A stretch of DNA of 33,135 bases from JBOHNS01 sp050730835 (GCA_050730835.1 JBOHNS010000041.1:1-33135); one strand, 5' to 3'; positions 1 through 7,142 are shown, counted from the first letter of the stretch. Made by a program: numbers and translations. The notes: generated by a model not told the origin, from the sequence alone.

Positions 1-52
1 TTTTCATCTGTTAGCAGTGTACTACAGGGCTGCTAAACTAGTCTTGAACCAT
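1..52. repeat. Left arm of 52-bp perfect inverted repeat
   Basis: Bases 1-52 are the exact reverse complement of 33059-33110; identity stops at base 53. Inside the arm a 7-bp dyad (TTAGCAG...CTGCTAA, 11-17 and 30-36) could form a hairpin. The arm begins at the first base of the window, so it may continue outside. It lies downstream of the metK stop codon. It may be a dispersed multicopy element at which the sequence ends, a pair of element termini, or an assembly artefact; the sequence alone does not decide. Confidence 0.9.
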
Positions 53-174
53 AATTAATTATAAAACTTAAGCATCTTAAATGTAAAGCTAGGCGCGGTT
101 AAAATTTATTAGGCTTTATTTGCTGCAGCGATAATTTTAGGCTGAAAAAGCCTTGTAATTTTGCGGCGAGGCGA

Positions 175-1296
175 TTAGTTTTTGGCGATTTGTTCCCACG
201 GCAGTTCGGGTTTGCCGAAGTGGCCGTAGGCGCTGGTTTGGCTGTAAATTGGGCGGCGCAAATTTAGAGTTTCGATGATGGCTTTGACGCTGGTATCTAG
301 AAGTTTGTTTTGGAAGCGCAAAAGTTCTTCGTCATTGACTGTAGCGCTGCCGAAAGTTTCGGTAGTTTGCATTAATGGTAATGGCTGGCCGATGACGTAG
401 GCTAGGCCGACTTCGCATTTGGTGGCGAGACCGGCGGCCACAATATTTTTGGCGATATAGCGGGCGGCGTAGGCGCCGCTTCTATCAACTTTGCTGGGAT
501 CTTTGCCGGAAAAAGCGCCGCCGCCGACGCGGGCGTAGCCGCCGTAGCCATCGACGACGATTTTGCGGCCAGTTAGGCCGGCGTCGGATTCGGGACCCGG
601 AATATGCCACAGGCCGGTGCCATTAATGATAATATTGACGGCGTTCGGCAAAGCAAATTCGTAGCGTTCTAGAACCGGCTTGATAATTTTTTCGGTGGTT
701 TCGCGGCGGACCACGCCGGCCGAAGTGTCTTCGCTGTGAGCCACGGCTATAACGATTTTTTCGACAGCAACCGGTTTGGCGCCGTCGTAGCGCACCGTGA
801 CTTGCGATTTGCCGTCGGGGCGCAGCCAGGCTAATTCGCCGTTTTCGCGGGTTTCGTCTATCCGGCGCGTCAGCGAATGAGCTAGCGCGATGGGCAGCGG
901 CATCAGTTCCGGCGTTTGATCACAGGCAAAGCCAAACATCATGCCCTGATCGCCGGCGCCTTCGTCGCCTGCTACGCCAATGGCGATTTCTGGTGATTGC
1001 AAGTGAATATCGTTACTAAATTCCGACTCCGCGCTAAAGCCCCAGGCCGGATTGCGATAGCCCAGCGCCGCAACTTTATCGCGAGCGATTTTTTCGAAAT
1101 TCAAATCGGCGCTAGTTTTGATTTCGCCAAACAGCGCGATTTTGTTGGCGCCGGCCACGGTTTCCAGACCGGCATGAGTGCTTGGATCTTGGGCTAGCGC
1201 GGCGTCCAAAATAGCGTCAGAAATGCCGTCGCAAATTTTATCCGGATGCCCGGCGCAAACCGATTCGCTAGTAAAAAGTTGGGTGTTATCAAACAT
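175..1296 (-). CDS. metK: S-adenosylmethionine synthetase
   Basis: Makes S-adenosylmethionine from methionine and ATP in the cytoplasm. The 373-residue product is close to full length for the family. It shows the N-terminal GHPDK motif (16-20), the P-loop-like GAGDQG signature (113-118) and the second signature GGGAFSGKDPSKVDRS (258-273). The start ATG at 1296 follows an AGGT ribosome site about 6 nt upstream. The leader of roughly 230 nt carries a SAM-I riboswitch and terminator, so synthesis should fall when SAM is plentiful. It is separated from its neighbours and probably monocistronic. A homocysteine methyltransferase (25159) and MetRS (27733) elsewhere in the window handle related substrates. 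Identification is secure. Confidence 0.97.
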   Translation of the reverse strand: MFDNTQLFTSESVCAGHPDKICDGISDAILDAALAQDPSTHAGLETVAGANKIALFGEIKTSADLNFEKIARDKVAALGYRNPAWGFSAESEFSNDIHLQSPEIAIGVAGDEGAGDQGMMFGFACDQTPELMPLPIALAHSLTRRIDETRENGELAWLRPDGKSQVTVRYDGAKPVAVEKIVIAVAHSEDTSAGVVRRETTEKIIKPVLERYEFALPNAVNIIINGTGLWHIPGPESDAGLTGRKIVVDGYGGYARVGGGAFSGKDPSKVDRSGAYAARYIAKNIVAAGLATKCEVGLAYVIGQPLPLMQTTETFGSATVNDEELLRFQNKLLDTSVKAIIETLNLRRPIYSQTSAYGHFGKPELPWEQIAKN

Positions 1297-1309
1297 ATTA
1301 TTACCTAAT

Positions 1310-1369
1310 ATAGTGTTCGGTACTCGTTAATAATGAGCAAGCTCCTTATTAACTCCGTGCCACCACTAT
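1310..1369 (-). promoter_or_regulatory. Second structured element in the metK leader, next to the ribosome binding site
   Basis: Between the riboswitch terminator and the metK ribosome site is a nested dyad: outer arms ATAGTG/CACTAT (1364-1369 with 1310-1315), then CGG/CCG, then a long inner stem GTTAATAA/TTATTAAC (1346-1353 with 1326-1333) closed by AGC/GCT. It ends within a few bases of the AGGT ribosome site. It could affect translation, protect the transcript after readthrough, or mark a processing site. The function is unknown; the structure itself is plain in the sequence. Confidence 0.6.
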
Positions 1370-1405
1370 AAAAAATTCCTCTCGTGTTTTGAAGCGAGAA
1401 GAATT
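1368..1405 (-). terminator. Intrinsic terminator of the SAM riboswitch expression platform
   Basis: Reading the minus strand, AATTCTTCTCG (1405-1395) pairs over 11 positions, with one G-U, to CGAGAGGAATT (1384-1374), followed directly by a U run. The 5' arm of this stem can instead pair with the GGAAGA of the riboswitch P1 strand just upstream. This is the classic S-box arrangement: without SAM the antiterminator forms, and with SAM P1 closes and the terminator folds. Confidence 0.85.
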
Positions 1406-1410
1406 TTACT

Positions 1411-1533
1411 AAAAACATCTTCCCGCATTTATTATTACGGCTAGAATTAGCACCGAATTTAATCCGGTTGCTGGCAGGTCAATGAGCTAGATCTCGTTAG
1501 CTGCCTCGAAATATTTAAATTGTTAACGTTTTT
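1411..1533 (-). promoter_or_regulatory. SAM-I (S-box) riboswitch aptamer upstream of metK
   Basis: The minus strand carries the conserved SAM-I core in order: GACCTGCCAGCAACC, then GGTGCTAATTCTAGCC, then GGGAAGATG. P1 forms from AAAAACGTT (1533-1525) and GATGTTTTT (1419-1411). P2 pairs GGCAG with CTGCC, P3 pairs CCG with CGG around an AT loop, and P4 pairs CCG with CGG before GGAAGATG. Together with the terminator directly downstream and metK as the gene controlled, this is a confident call. SAM binding would switch metK off at the level of transcription. Confidence 0.88.
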
Positions 1534-1534
1534 A

Positions 1535-1563
1535 ATTGTAGCACCACTAGCCAAGGCCGCCAA
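1535..1563 (-). promoter_or_regulatory. Promoter for the metK riboswitch transcript
   Basis: Minus-strand boxes TTGGCG (1563-1558) and TACAAT (1540-1535) are separated by 17 nt. The start predicted a few bases downstream would put the riboswitch P1 strand at the 5' end of the RNA, as expected. Confidence 0.65.
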
Positions 1564-1598
1564 ATTTTTGTATATTTGAGCGGTTAGCAAAAATATAT

Positions 1599-1644
1599 GC
1601 CGAACTCTAGGGAAGCCAGGCAATAGAAAATTGGCTTTCTCGGC
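1599..1644. repeat. Hairpin overlapping the tRNA-Gln promoter
   Basis: GCCGA (1599-1603) pairs with TCGGC (1640-1644), and GGAAGCCA (1611-1618) with TGGCTTTC (1632-1639). The right arm contains the -35 box TTGGCT of the tRNA-Gln promoter, so it may be an operator-like dyad or a leftover terminator. Role unknown. Confidence 0.5.
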
Positions 1645-1659
1645 GTGAAGCTATATAAT
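1631..1659 (+). promoter_or_regulatory. Promoter for tRNA-Gln
   Basis: TTGGCT (1631-1636) and TATAAT (1654-1659) are separated by 17 nt. Transcription would begin near 1666, about 27 nt before the mature tRNA 5' end. Confidence 0.7.
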
Positions 1660-1692
1660 CGTCCCTTGAAAGCCGGCAAGATTATTTAATTA

Positions 1693-1766
1693 TGGGGATT
1701 AGCCAAGTGGTAAGGCAGCGGATTCTGGTTCCGCGATCGGGGGTTCGAATCCCTCATCCCCAGCCA
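1693..1766 (+). tRNA. tRNA-Gln (CTG), CCA encoded
   Basis: The acceptor stem TGGGGAT pairs with ATCCCCA. The anticodon loop TTCTGGT gives anticodon CTG, and the T arm GGGGG-TTCGAAT-CCCTC is standard. The first pair is U-A, as usual for bacterial tRNA-Gln. The discriminator is G, and CCA is encoded at 1764-1766. Confidence 0.95.
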
Positions 1767-1850
1767 CGAAAGATTAACACAGACACGCCCTATTGCTACG
1801 TAACTTAAAGCTCTCTTTTAGCCGGTCAAAGCCAGGCCTTATTGCAGTCG

Positions 1851-1879
1851 TTGCGGCCGCGCTAAGTTTGTGCTATAAT
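1851..1879 (+). promoter_or_regulatory. Promoter for the DEAD-box helicase gene
   Basis: TTGCGG (1851-1856), 17 nt, then TATAAT (1874-1879) preceded by TG, giving an extended -10. The resulting leader is about 85 nt, unusually long for this window, and contains the small dyad TCGAAGTAAGTTTTTTCGA-like at 1910-1919; helicase genes of this class often have regulated leaders, but no known motif is recognised. Confidence 0.6.
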
Positions 1880-1972
1880 TACAGCAGTTGTTTGATGAAT
1901 CCGAAGTAAGTTTTTTCGATTTCATTGCTGCAATCGATTAATAACTAGTTTAACTTTAAGGATTCATTTTTT

Positions 1973-3199
1973 ATGTCTTATAATAATTTTTCGCCGAGCC
2001 GCGGCCGGCGCGCTCATTCCGTGTACCAATCCAAAAATCATACTGCCCGCAGATCCGGGCCGGCCGGGCGCGGCAACCACAAAAAATATATCAATCCGGC
2101 GCTGTTTGTGCGCGCCGCTAAGCCTAGCGCCGAAATAGCTTATCAACCGGTTAATAAATTCGCCGATTTTGCCTGCAATCCGTTAATCAAAAGCAATTTG
2201 ACGGCTAGGGACATAATGACGCCGACGCCAATTCAAGACCAAGCCATTGCGCCCGGACTGGCCGGCAAAGACGTGATTGGCATCGCTAATACTGGCACCG
2301 GCAAAACTATCGCCTTCGCCGTACCACTACTTGAAAAATTAATGGCTAGCCGGCAAAACCGCGCCCTAATTATGGCCCCCACGCGCGAGCTGGCCCAGCA
2401 AATCGAGACTGAATGCGAAATGATCGCCCGCGGCAGCAGTTTGCGCGGCGCGCTCTTAATCGGTGGCAGTCCAATGGGCGCACAACTGCGCGATTTGTGC
2501 CGTAACCCGCAAATCGTCATCGGCACACCCGGCCGCATCAAAGATCATTTACAGCGGCACAATCTGGATTTAGCAAATTTTAACAGCGTCGTACTCGATG
2601 AAGTCGACCGCATGCTGGACATGGGTTTTATCAATGACGTGAAGCTAATTCTGGGCAACTTAGCCAAACCGCGCCAATCATTCTTGTTTTCGGCAACGCT
2701 GGATGACAGCGTAAAAACGCTAATCAATAGTTTTGTCAACCAGCCAGTCATGATTTCGGTGAAAAACGGCGCCACCAGCGATAACATCGCGCAAGACGTC
2801 GTGGCCTTTGCTTCCAATCATGAAAAAATTGCCAAATTGCACGATTTACTGATTAGCCAAAACGTGCGTAAGGCCCTGATTTTTGACGAAACGCGGCGCA
2901 GTGTCGAGCGTTTGCAAAAAGAACTTGTGGCTCGCGGCCTCAAAGTAGAAGCCATTCACGGTGGCAAATCACAAGGCCAGCGTCAGCGCGCCCTGAACAA
3001 TTTCAAACTTAGCGCCGTGCCGGTTTTGGTAGCCACCGACGTCGCCGCCCGCGGCATCGACATCATCGACATCACGCACGTCATCAATTATTCCACGCCC
3101 AATTCTTACGAAGATTATGCCCATCGCATCGGCCGCGCCGGCCGCGCCGGCCGTCCGGGCAAAGCTTTGACTTTTATCGAAAAAAGCTCAGCCAGATAA
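1973..3199 (+). CDS. DEAD-box RNA helicase (DEVD variant)
   Basis: ATP-dependent RNA unwinding, probably in ribosome assembly or RNA turnover. Motifs in order: Walker A ANTGTGKT (105-112), PTREL (136-140), TPGR (185-188), motif II as DEVD rather than DEAD (209-212), SAT (240-242) and HRIGRAGR (384-391). The 408-residue protein has a basic Arg/Gly/Ser-rich N-terminal extension of about 60 residues before the Q-motif region (TPTPIQ) and almost nothing after motif VI, the reverse of most bacterial RhlE/CshA proteins, whose basic tail is C-terminal. AAGGA lies 10 nt before the ATG. It is monocistronic and convergent with the DMT gene. Family is sure, subfamily is not. Confidence 0.93.
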   Translation: MSYNNFSPSRGRRAHSVYQSKNHTARRSGPAGRGNHKKYINPALFVRAAKPSAEIAYQPVNKFADFACNPLIKSNLTARDIMTPTPIQDQAIAPGLAGKDVIGIANTGTGKTIAFAVPLLEKLMASRQNRALIMAPTRELAQQIETECEMIARGSSLRGALLIGGSPMGAQLRDLCRNPQIVIGTPGRIKDHLQRHNLDLANFNSVVLDEVDRMLDMGFINDVKLILGNLAKPRQSFLFSATLDDSVKTLINSFVNQPVMISVKNGATSDNIAQDVVAFASNHEKIAKLHDLLISQNVRKALIFDETRRSVERLQKELVARGLKVEAIHGGKSQGQRQRALNNFKLSAVPVLVATDVAARGIDIIDITHVINYSTPNSYEDYAHRIGRAGRAGRPGKALTFIEKSSAR

Positions 3200-3265
3200 T
3201 TATTGGATTTGGTCGCTGGCGTTGATTAATGGCGAGCCGCTGAACAACCACAGGCTGGCCATTAG
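3200..3265 (-). pseudogene. Remnant of a second DMT-type transporter gene (C-terminal tail only)
   Basis: Between the DMT stop codon (3284) and the helicase stop codon (3199), the minus strand reads LMASLWLFSGSPLINASD followed by a few residues and TAA at 3200-3202. This closely matches the C-terminus of the neighbouring DMT protein (GVWLLSGSPTINQVD). No other part of a second gene remains. The simplest reading is an eroded tandem duplicate or a tail left by recombination. The match is short, about 15 aligned residues. Confidence 0.5.
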
Positions 3266-3283
3266 CCTTTAAAAGCCCATAAT

Positions 3284-4192
3284 TTAACACTTTTTGGGAC
3301 TGGTTTTAAGCTGCGGACTTAAGCGCGGCGCCGGCGGCTGGTCGACCTGGTTGATGGTCGGCGAACCGCTGAGCAGCCAGACGCCGGCCGCTAAAATTAA
3401 ACCGCTAAAGCCAAATTCCACCAGCGCCAACACAGAATGATTAATGATATCGCCAAATAACGAGACGCCGATCACCACGCTGACCAGCGGATCGGCAATC
3501 ATCATGGCCGGCTGCGAAGCTGTCAGCGGGCCGGCGCTGTAGGCGCTTTGGGCCAAAAATAGCGAGACCAAGCCCGCCAGCAATAAAGCATAAGGTTGAT
3601 AATGCATCAATAAGCCGACGCCAAATTGCCTAAAACCCTGGACGAATAATTTGGTCAGTGCCGCCGTCAAAGCAAAGCCGATGCCGGTCGCCAGCCCCAG
3701 CATTAGCGCCCGCGCCGCCGGTGTTTTCATAGCTTTGCCATACAGCGCGGCGAGCGCCATAACCACACCAATAATCACCACCATCAGCAAAAGTCCCAGC
3801 GGATTAATTGCCAAAGAACCGGCCCGCGGACTGGCTGCCAATAACAAACTGGACAAACCAATAACCATGGCCAGCGCGCCGCCCCATTCGCGCCGGCCAA
3901 GCGGCACATGAAAATAGAAAAATAAAATCGCCAAAATAAATAATAAATCACAGGTCATCAGTGGCTCGACCGTAGTTAATACGCCGTAGTGCAGCGCCGC
4001 CGCCTGGGCAAAAAAGGCGCCAATCTGCACCGTAATGCCAATCAGCCACATGCGGTTTTTGAGCAAACTTTTGGCCAAATGTTTACTGAGCAGCTCGGAA
4101 GCCTGAAACTGCGCCGCCTCGCGCCGCTGAAAAATGGCGGCCGTAGCGTTCATGCCTGCTCCAACCAGCGCAAAAATTATAGTTGCTAACAT
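3284..4192 (-). CDS. DMT-superfamily membrane transporter (EamA/NIPA-like)
   Basis: A very hydrophobic 302-residue protein with about ten membrane segments arranged as two similar halves, as in drug/metabolite transporters. The second half holds AYSAGPLTASQPAMMIADP, a pattern seen in NIPA/EamA-type members. The substrate cannot be told. I place the start at the ATG at 4192 rather than further upstream, because TATAAT (4208-4203) lies 10 nt before it, giving an almost leaderless message, and because the protein then begins directly with membrane segment one. The last 25 residues are a Pro/Lys-rich cytoplasmic tail. Confidence 0.8.
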   Translation of the reverse strand: MLATIIFALVGAGMNATAAIFQRREAAQFQASELLSKHLAKSLLKNRMWLIGITVQIGAFFAQAAALHYGVLTTVEPLMTCDLLFILAILFFYFHVPLGRREWGGALAMVIGLSSLLLAASPRAGSLAINPLGLLLMVVIIGVVMALAALYGKAMKTPAARALMLGLATGIGFALTAALTKLFVQGFRQFGVGLLMHYQPYALLLAGLVSLFLAQSAYSAGPLTASQPAMMIADPLVSVVIGVSLFGDIINHSVLALVEFGFSGLILAAGVWLLSGSPTINQVDQPPAPRLSPQLKTSPKKC

Positions 4193-4202
4193 GGCTCTAT
4201 TT

Positions 4203-4208
4203 ATTATA
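4203..4208 (-). promoter_or_regulatory. -10 box of the DMT gene
   Basis: A consensus TATAAT on the minus strand lies 10 nt before the ATG at 4192. No clear -35 box is seen. It supports a near-leaderless start. Confidence 0.55.
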
Positions 4209-4247
4209 GCGCAAATTAGCAAATCGCCCGCCACCCAACTTGCTTTC

Positions 4248-4415
4248 AAGAACCTATCCAAAATCTTTTTTTCAGTTGCGAGACGTGATTTCAGTTGTGA
4301 GATGGTGGTTTTCTTTTGGCGGTAGGTAACCGGAAGCTACCTTGCGACGGAAAAAACCGGCAGATTGCGGCTGAAATTGCATCGTAGCAGGGGAAAAGAT
4401 CTTGGATAAGTTCTT
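4248..4415. repeat. 168-nt imperfect palindrome (long hairpin or MITE-like element)
   Basis: The arms run from 4248 and back from 4415. The first 22 bases match at 20 positions (AAGAACCTATCCAAAATC against AAGAACTTATCCAAGATC), and the similarity continues inward through ATTTCAG and GGTTTT blocks to a centre near 4330 with GGTAG/CTACC. Most mismatches are C/T or A/G, so the RNA would keep many G-U pairs. It fills the gap between the PIG-L stop and the DMT promoter and encodes no protein. It may be a nonautonomous mobile element or a structured RNA or terminator. Confidence 0.7.
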
Positions 4416-4441
4416 AAGAGCAGCCAGTTTTTTAGCTTAAG

Positions 4442-5176
4442 CTAGCCCGGCAAATCCAGACGCAAAAAAGCTTCGGCGTATTTCAGCCCCAGCGGCTGGC
4501 CGGTTTTGGCCGCCATAGCGCCAAACCGTTCGCGAATTTGCGCCATACTGCCGGAGGTTTGACTGGCGTGTTCTTGCAGCGCCGCCATTTTGGTTGCCAA
4601 AGTTTGGCTGATATCGAAGGCGAAATTTTGCTGATTGAAATTGGTCATTAATAATGTTTTGACTTTGTGCGGCGCTAGGCCTTGGTCATTATATAACTGC
4701 GGAAAACTCAAGTGGTCGCGGGCCAGCGGAAAAACGGCATCGACCGTAGCCTGGCCGGCGGCGCGATGGTCCGTGTGGTTGATAAAGCCGCGCTCCAGCG
4801 AATACAAAACGCTCGGGTCAAAGCAAAAAACCGCGTCCGGCTGCAACCGGCGAATAACCCGCGTGATGTCTTTTTTGAGTCCTAGCGTTAGCTCTAACAT
4901 GCCGTCTTCGTAGCCCAAAAATGTCACGCTTTGCACCCCCAGCACTTTAGCGGCCGCGCGCTGTTCGGTCTGGCGGGTTTTGACTAACTGGCTGACAGTC
5001 ATTGCCGGATCGCTAGAACCCTTGCTGCCATCAGTAGTTATCAGATAATGCACGGCCGCACCGTCCTTGGCCAGCCGCGCGATACTGCCGGACGAGCCAA
5101 AGTCCAAATCATCAGCGTGCGCGCCGACACCCAGCACAATTTTTGGCTGGAATTTGCTGGCATCGTAAATTTCCAT
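4442..5176 (-). CDS. PIG-L/LmbE-family N-acetylglucosaminyl deacetylase
   Basis: Zinc-dependent hydrolase that removes an acetyl group from an N-acetylglucosamine conjugate. The 244-residue protein has the family metal site AHADD (19-23) and the HTDH motif (134-137). Members include MshB (mycothiol), BshB (bacillithiol) and antibiotic or lipid deacetylases. The start is the ATG at 5176, 7 nt after TACAAT on the minus strand; the TTG two codons earlier is less likely. It is divergent from an MshC-like cysteine ligase, and MshB and MshC act one after the other in mycothiol synthesis, so a low-molecular-weight thiol pathway is a fair guess. At 244 residues it is shorter than typical MshB (about 300), so the substrate is unproven. 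Confidence 0.85.
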   Translation of the reverse strand: MEIYDASKFQPKIVLGVGAHADDLDFGSSGSIARLAKDGAAVHYLITTDGSKGSSDPAMTVSQLVKTRQTEQRAAAKVLGVQSVTFLGYEDGMLELTLGLKKDITRVIRRLQPDAVFCFDPSVLYSLERGFINHTDHRAAGQATVDAVFPLARDHLSFPQLYNDQGLAPHKVKTLLMTNFNQQNFAFDISQTLATKMAALQEHASQTSGSMAQIRERFGAMAAKTGQPLGLKYAEAFLRLDLPG

Positions 5177-5183
5177 AGCCAAT

Positions 5184-5205
5184 ATTGTAACACTAATTAT
5201 ATACT
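5184..5205. promoter_or_regulatory. Divergent leaderless promoters for the PIG-L and MshC-like genes
   Basis: Minus-strand TACAAT (5189-5184) is 7 nt from the PIG-L ATG, and plus-strand TATACT (5200-5205) is 7 nt from the ligase GTG. Only 36 nt separate the two start codons. Each gene would be transcribed from about its first codon, and the -10 regions lie close enough for joint control. Confidence 0.6.
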
Positions 5206-5212
5206 AAGTATA

Positions 5213-6397
5213 GTGAAATTTTACGACACCCGGCAACGCAAAATTATAGATTTTAAGGTTGGCAGTCCGGTAAATATCTACGTTTGTGGCATCACGCCCT
5301 ACGATTCGGCGCACCTCGGCCATATTTTTACTTTTTTAACTTATGATTTATTGCAGCGACGGCTGGAAGAGCTGGGCCACAAAGTCACCATGGTGCGCAA
5401 TATCACTGATGTTGACGAGCCGATTTTTGAGCGGGCGCGGGCCAACGGCGAAACTTATCAGGAACTAGCCGAACGCGAAACCAAAAAATTTCAATCAATC
5501 ATGCACGATTTAAATTTTCGGCCAGCCGCTAGCGAGCCACTGGCTAGCGATTTCGTCCTGCCGATGGCTAGCGCCATCGCCAAATTACTGGCGGGCGGCC
5601 AGGCTTATAAATTAGGTAATGACATTTATTTCGACGTTGCGAGAGCCGCGGATTTTGGCAAATTTTGCGGATTTTCGGATAAATTACAGCTGACCTTTAT
5701 GCTTGAGCGCGGCGGCGATCCTGGGCGAGTCGGCAAACGCCAGCAACTGGATTTTTTGCTGTGGCGCGGTGTCAGCGACGCTAGCGATCCGGCAGCTTGG
5801 GATTCGCCCATCGGCCGCGGCCGGCCGGGCTGGCATATCGAATGTTCGGTGATGAGTTCTAGCATTCTAGGCGCGCCGCTGGATTTGCACGGCGGCGGCC
5901 TGGATTTGATTTTCCCGCACCACGAATGCGAAATCGCCCAGAGCCAGGCGCTAGGTTTGGCGCCGCCCGCACGCCATTGGCTGCACGTCGCGCCATTATT
6001 ATTACACGGCGAGAAAATCAGCAAATCGCTCGGCAATTTGCTTTTGGCGAGCGCTTTATTACAAAATTATTCTCCGCCAACCATTCGTTTAAGTCTCATG
6101 CATTACCACTACCGCATTGGCGGCGAATGGCAGCCAGATTATTTGCTTAGCGCCCACCAACTAGCCCAAAAAATCCAAACCGCCCAAAAGTTGGACAACG
6201 GCCAAACCGGCCAGGCCGAATTAAACGCCATCCGCGCCGATCTGGACAACGATTTAGACACGCCAAGCACCCTAAAAAACCTCGACCAACTAGCCGATAA
6301 AATTATCAATGCCAGGCGTCAAAAATCAGCCAACCGACCAACCGCGACGCCGCTAGACCAAGCCCTGCGTCTACTCGGCATAGCCATCAAGCCTTAA
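5213..6397 (+). CDS. Cysteine ligase of the CysRS/MshC family, MshC-like
   Basis: Activates cysteine with ATP and transfers it either to tRNA-Cys (CysRS) or to glucosaminyl-inositol (MshC). Class I synthetase motifs are present: HLGH (34-37) and KISKS (268-272). Zinc ligands are probably C25, C211 and H236. Several stretches resemble MshC more than CysRS: CGITPYD (25-31), TDVDEP (65-70), ERGGDPGRVGKR (165-176) and the 394-residue length (MshC about 410, CysRS about 460). The GTG at 5213 is chosen because it gives the family N-terminus and lies 7 nt after TATACT. The upstream in-frame codons lie inside the PIG-L gene. If it is the only such gene in the genome, it must serve as CysRS. Confidence 0.88.
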   Translation: MKFYDTRQRKIIDFKVGSPVNIYVCGITPYDSAHLGHIFTFLTYDLLQRRLEELGHKVTMVRNITDVDEPIFERARANGETYQELAERETKKFQSIMHDLNFRPAASEPLASDFVLPMASAIAKLLAGGQAYKLGNDIYFDVARAADFGKFCGFSDKLQLTFMLERGGDPGRVGKRQQLDFLLWRGVSDASDPAAWDSPIGRGRPGWHIECSVMSSSILGAPLDLHGGGLDLIFPHHECEIAQSQALGLAPPARHWLHVAPLLLHGEKISKSLGNLLLASALLQNYSPPTIRLSLMHYHYRIGGEWQPDYLLSAHQLAQKIQTAQKLDNGQTGQAELNAIRADLDNDLDTPSTLKNLDQLADKIINARRQKSANRPTATPLDQALRLLGIAIKP

Positions 6398-6473
6398 AAA
6401 ATCACAACATTTTAATAAACCGCCAAATCCAAGCTGTCAATCTGTTAGACCTACGTAATTAATAACGCTTATG

Positions 6474-6490
6474 TATAATTACATGTAATT
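6474..6490. promoter_or_regulatory. 14-bp palindrome overlapping a -10-like box
   Basis: AATTACATGTAATT (6477-6490) is a perfect palindrome, and its first half overlaps TATAAT at 6474-6479. A second TATAAT lies at 6517-6522, about 38 nt before the secreted-protein gene. The palindrome has the size of a repressor site, but no regulator is encoded nearby. Confidence 0.4.
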
Positions 6491-6545
6491 TACCTATTGT
6501 CATATTTATTAATTCGTATAATAATGGCTTCTATAAATCTAATTT

Positions 6546-7130
6546 AAAGGAGTAATTAGGATGAAAAGAATAGTTCCAGTTTTATCAACAATCGCGCTAA
6601 CTTTGGCTGTGCCGGCTGGCATGGCGGCAGCTAGCAGTAATACTGTTACCTGCGGTATTTCAAATACTGGCAAAGGCAGTACGAACAGCTGCTTGGATAG
6701 TAATAAAAATACATTTAAAATTAGCTGTAGCAATAACGATACGGTAGTTAATAGCAACAATCAGCATGCTAAATCCGGCTCGTTTACCTCTAAGGGTAAC
6801 ACCTTCAGCAGTGGCGGCAGCACCGGTAATGCTAACAACAAGAACAATGTTTCAGTCACAATTGGCGATTCGTGTGCGCCAGTTACGGCTAGCAGCCCGA
6901 CCAAGCCGACTAGCCCTAGCAAGACCAAAACGCCTAAAACTACTGCGCCAGCTAAAACTAGCGCTCCGGCAGCCAAAAGCCAAGTGGCAGCTCCAGCTGG
7001 CAGCGTGCACGCCGGCGGCGGCGCGGGTGTCGCTACCAACTCAGCCGAAGTTATCGGCCTAGCTGGATCTTCTGTTGTGGCTATCACAGGCGCAGCAATT
7101 GTTATCCGCAAACGTGTATTCGGACAGTAA
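6546..7130 (+). CDS. Small secreted protein with a noncanonical sortase sorting signal (coding from 6561)
   Basis: The coding region begins at the ATG at 6561; AAAGGAG at 6546-6552 is a strong ribosome site. The 189-residue protein has a signal peptide (about 1-24, ending MAAA), a small Asn/Ser/Gly-rich domain with four cysteines (31, 44, 56, 105), a Pro/Thr/Lys-rich wall-spanning linker (112-140), then PAGSVHAGGGAG (145-156), a membrane segment (163-182) and a basic tail RKR. This is the layout of a sortase substrate, but LPXTG is absent. The sortase gene follows directly, so the pair probably act together. The mature protein would be covalently fixed to the surface. Family of the small domain is not recognised. 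Confidence 0.85.
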   Translation, partial: KGVIRMKRIVPVLSTIALTLAVPAGMAAASSNTVTCGISNTGKGSTNSCLDSNKNTFKISCSNNDTVVNSNNQHAKSGSFTSKGNTFSSGGSTGNANNKNNVSVTIGDSCAPVTASSPTKPTSPSKTKTPKTTAPAKTSAPAAKSQVAAPAGSVHAGGGAGVATNSAEVIGLAGSSVVAITGAAIVIRKRVFGQ

Positions 7131-7142
7131 TTTTAAGCCAAA

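Noticed and set aside
1310..1369. T-box element before metK (GGTGGCACGG resembles a T-box sequence)
   Set aside because: There is no specifier stem or terminator/antiterminator pair for it, and the upstream SAM-I riboswitch explains the regulation.
4192..4261. Upstream start of the DMT protein at 4261
   Set aside because: It would add 23 residues that cross the -10 box and part of the palindrome; the ATG at 4192 fits the family start and promoter position.
5048..5212. N-terminal extension of the MshC-like ligase from 5048
   Set aside because: These codons lie inside the divergent PIG-L gene and its promoter, and the family N-terminus begins at the GTG at 5213.
6539..7111. Hydrophobic leucine-rich frames opposite the secreted protein
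   Set aside because: They are mirror frames of a Ser/Asn/Lys-rich coding sequence; the plus-strand gene has a ribosome site, signal peptide and sorting signal.
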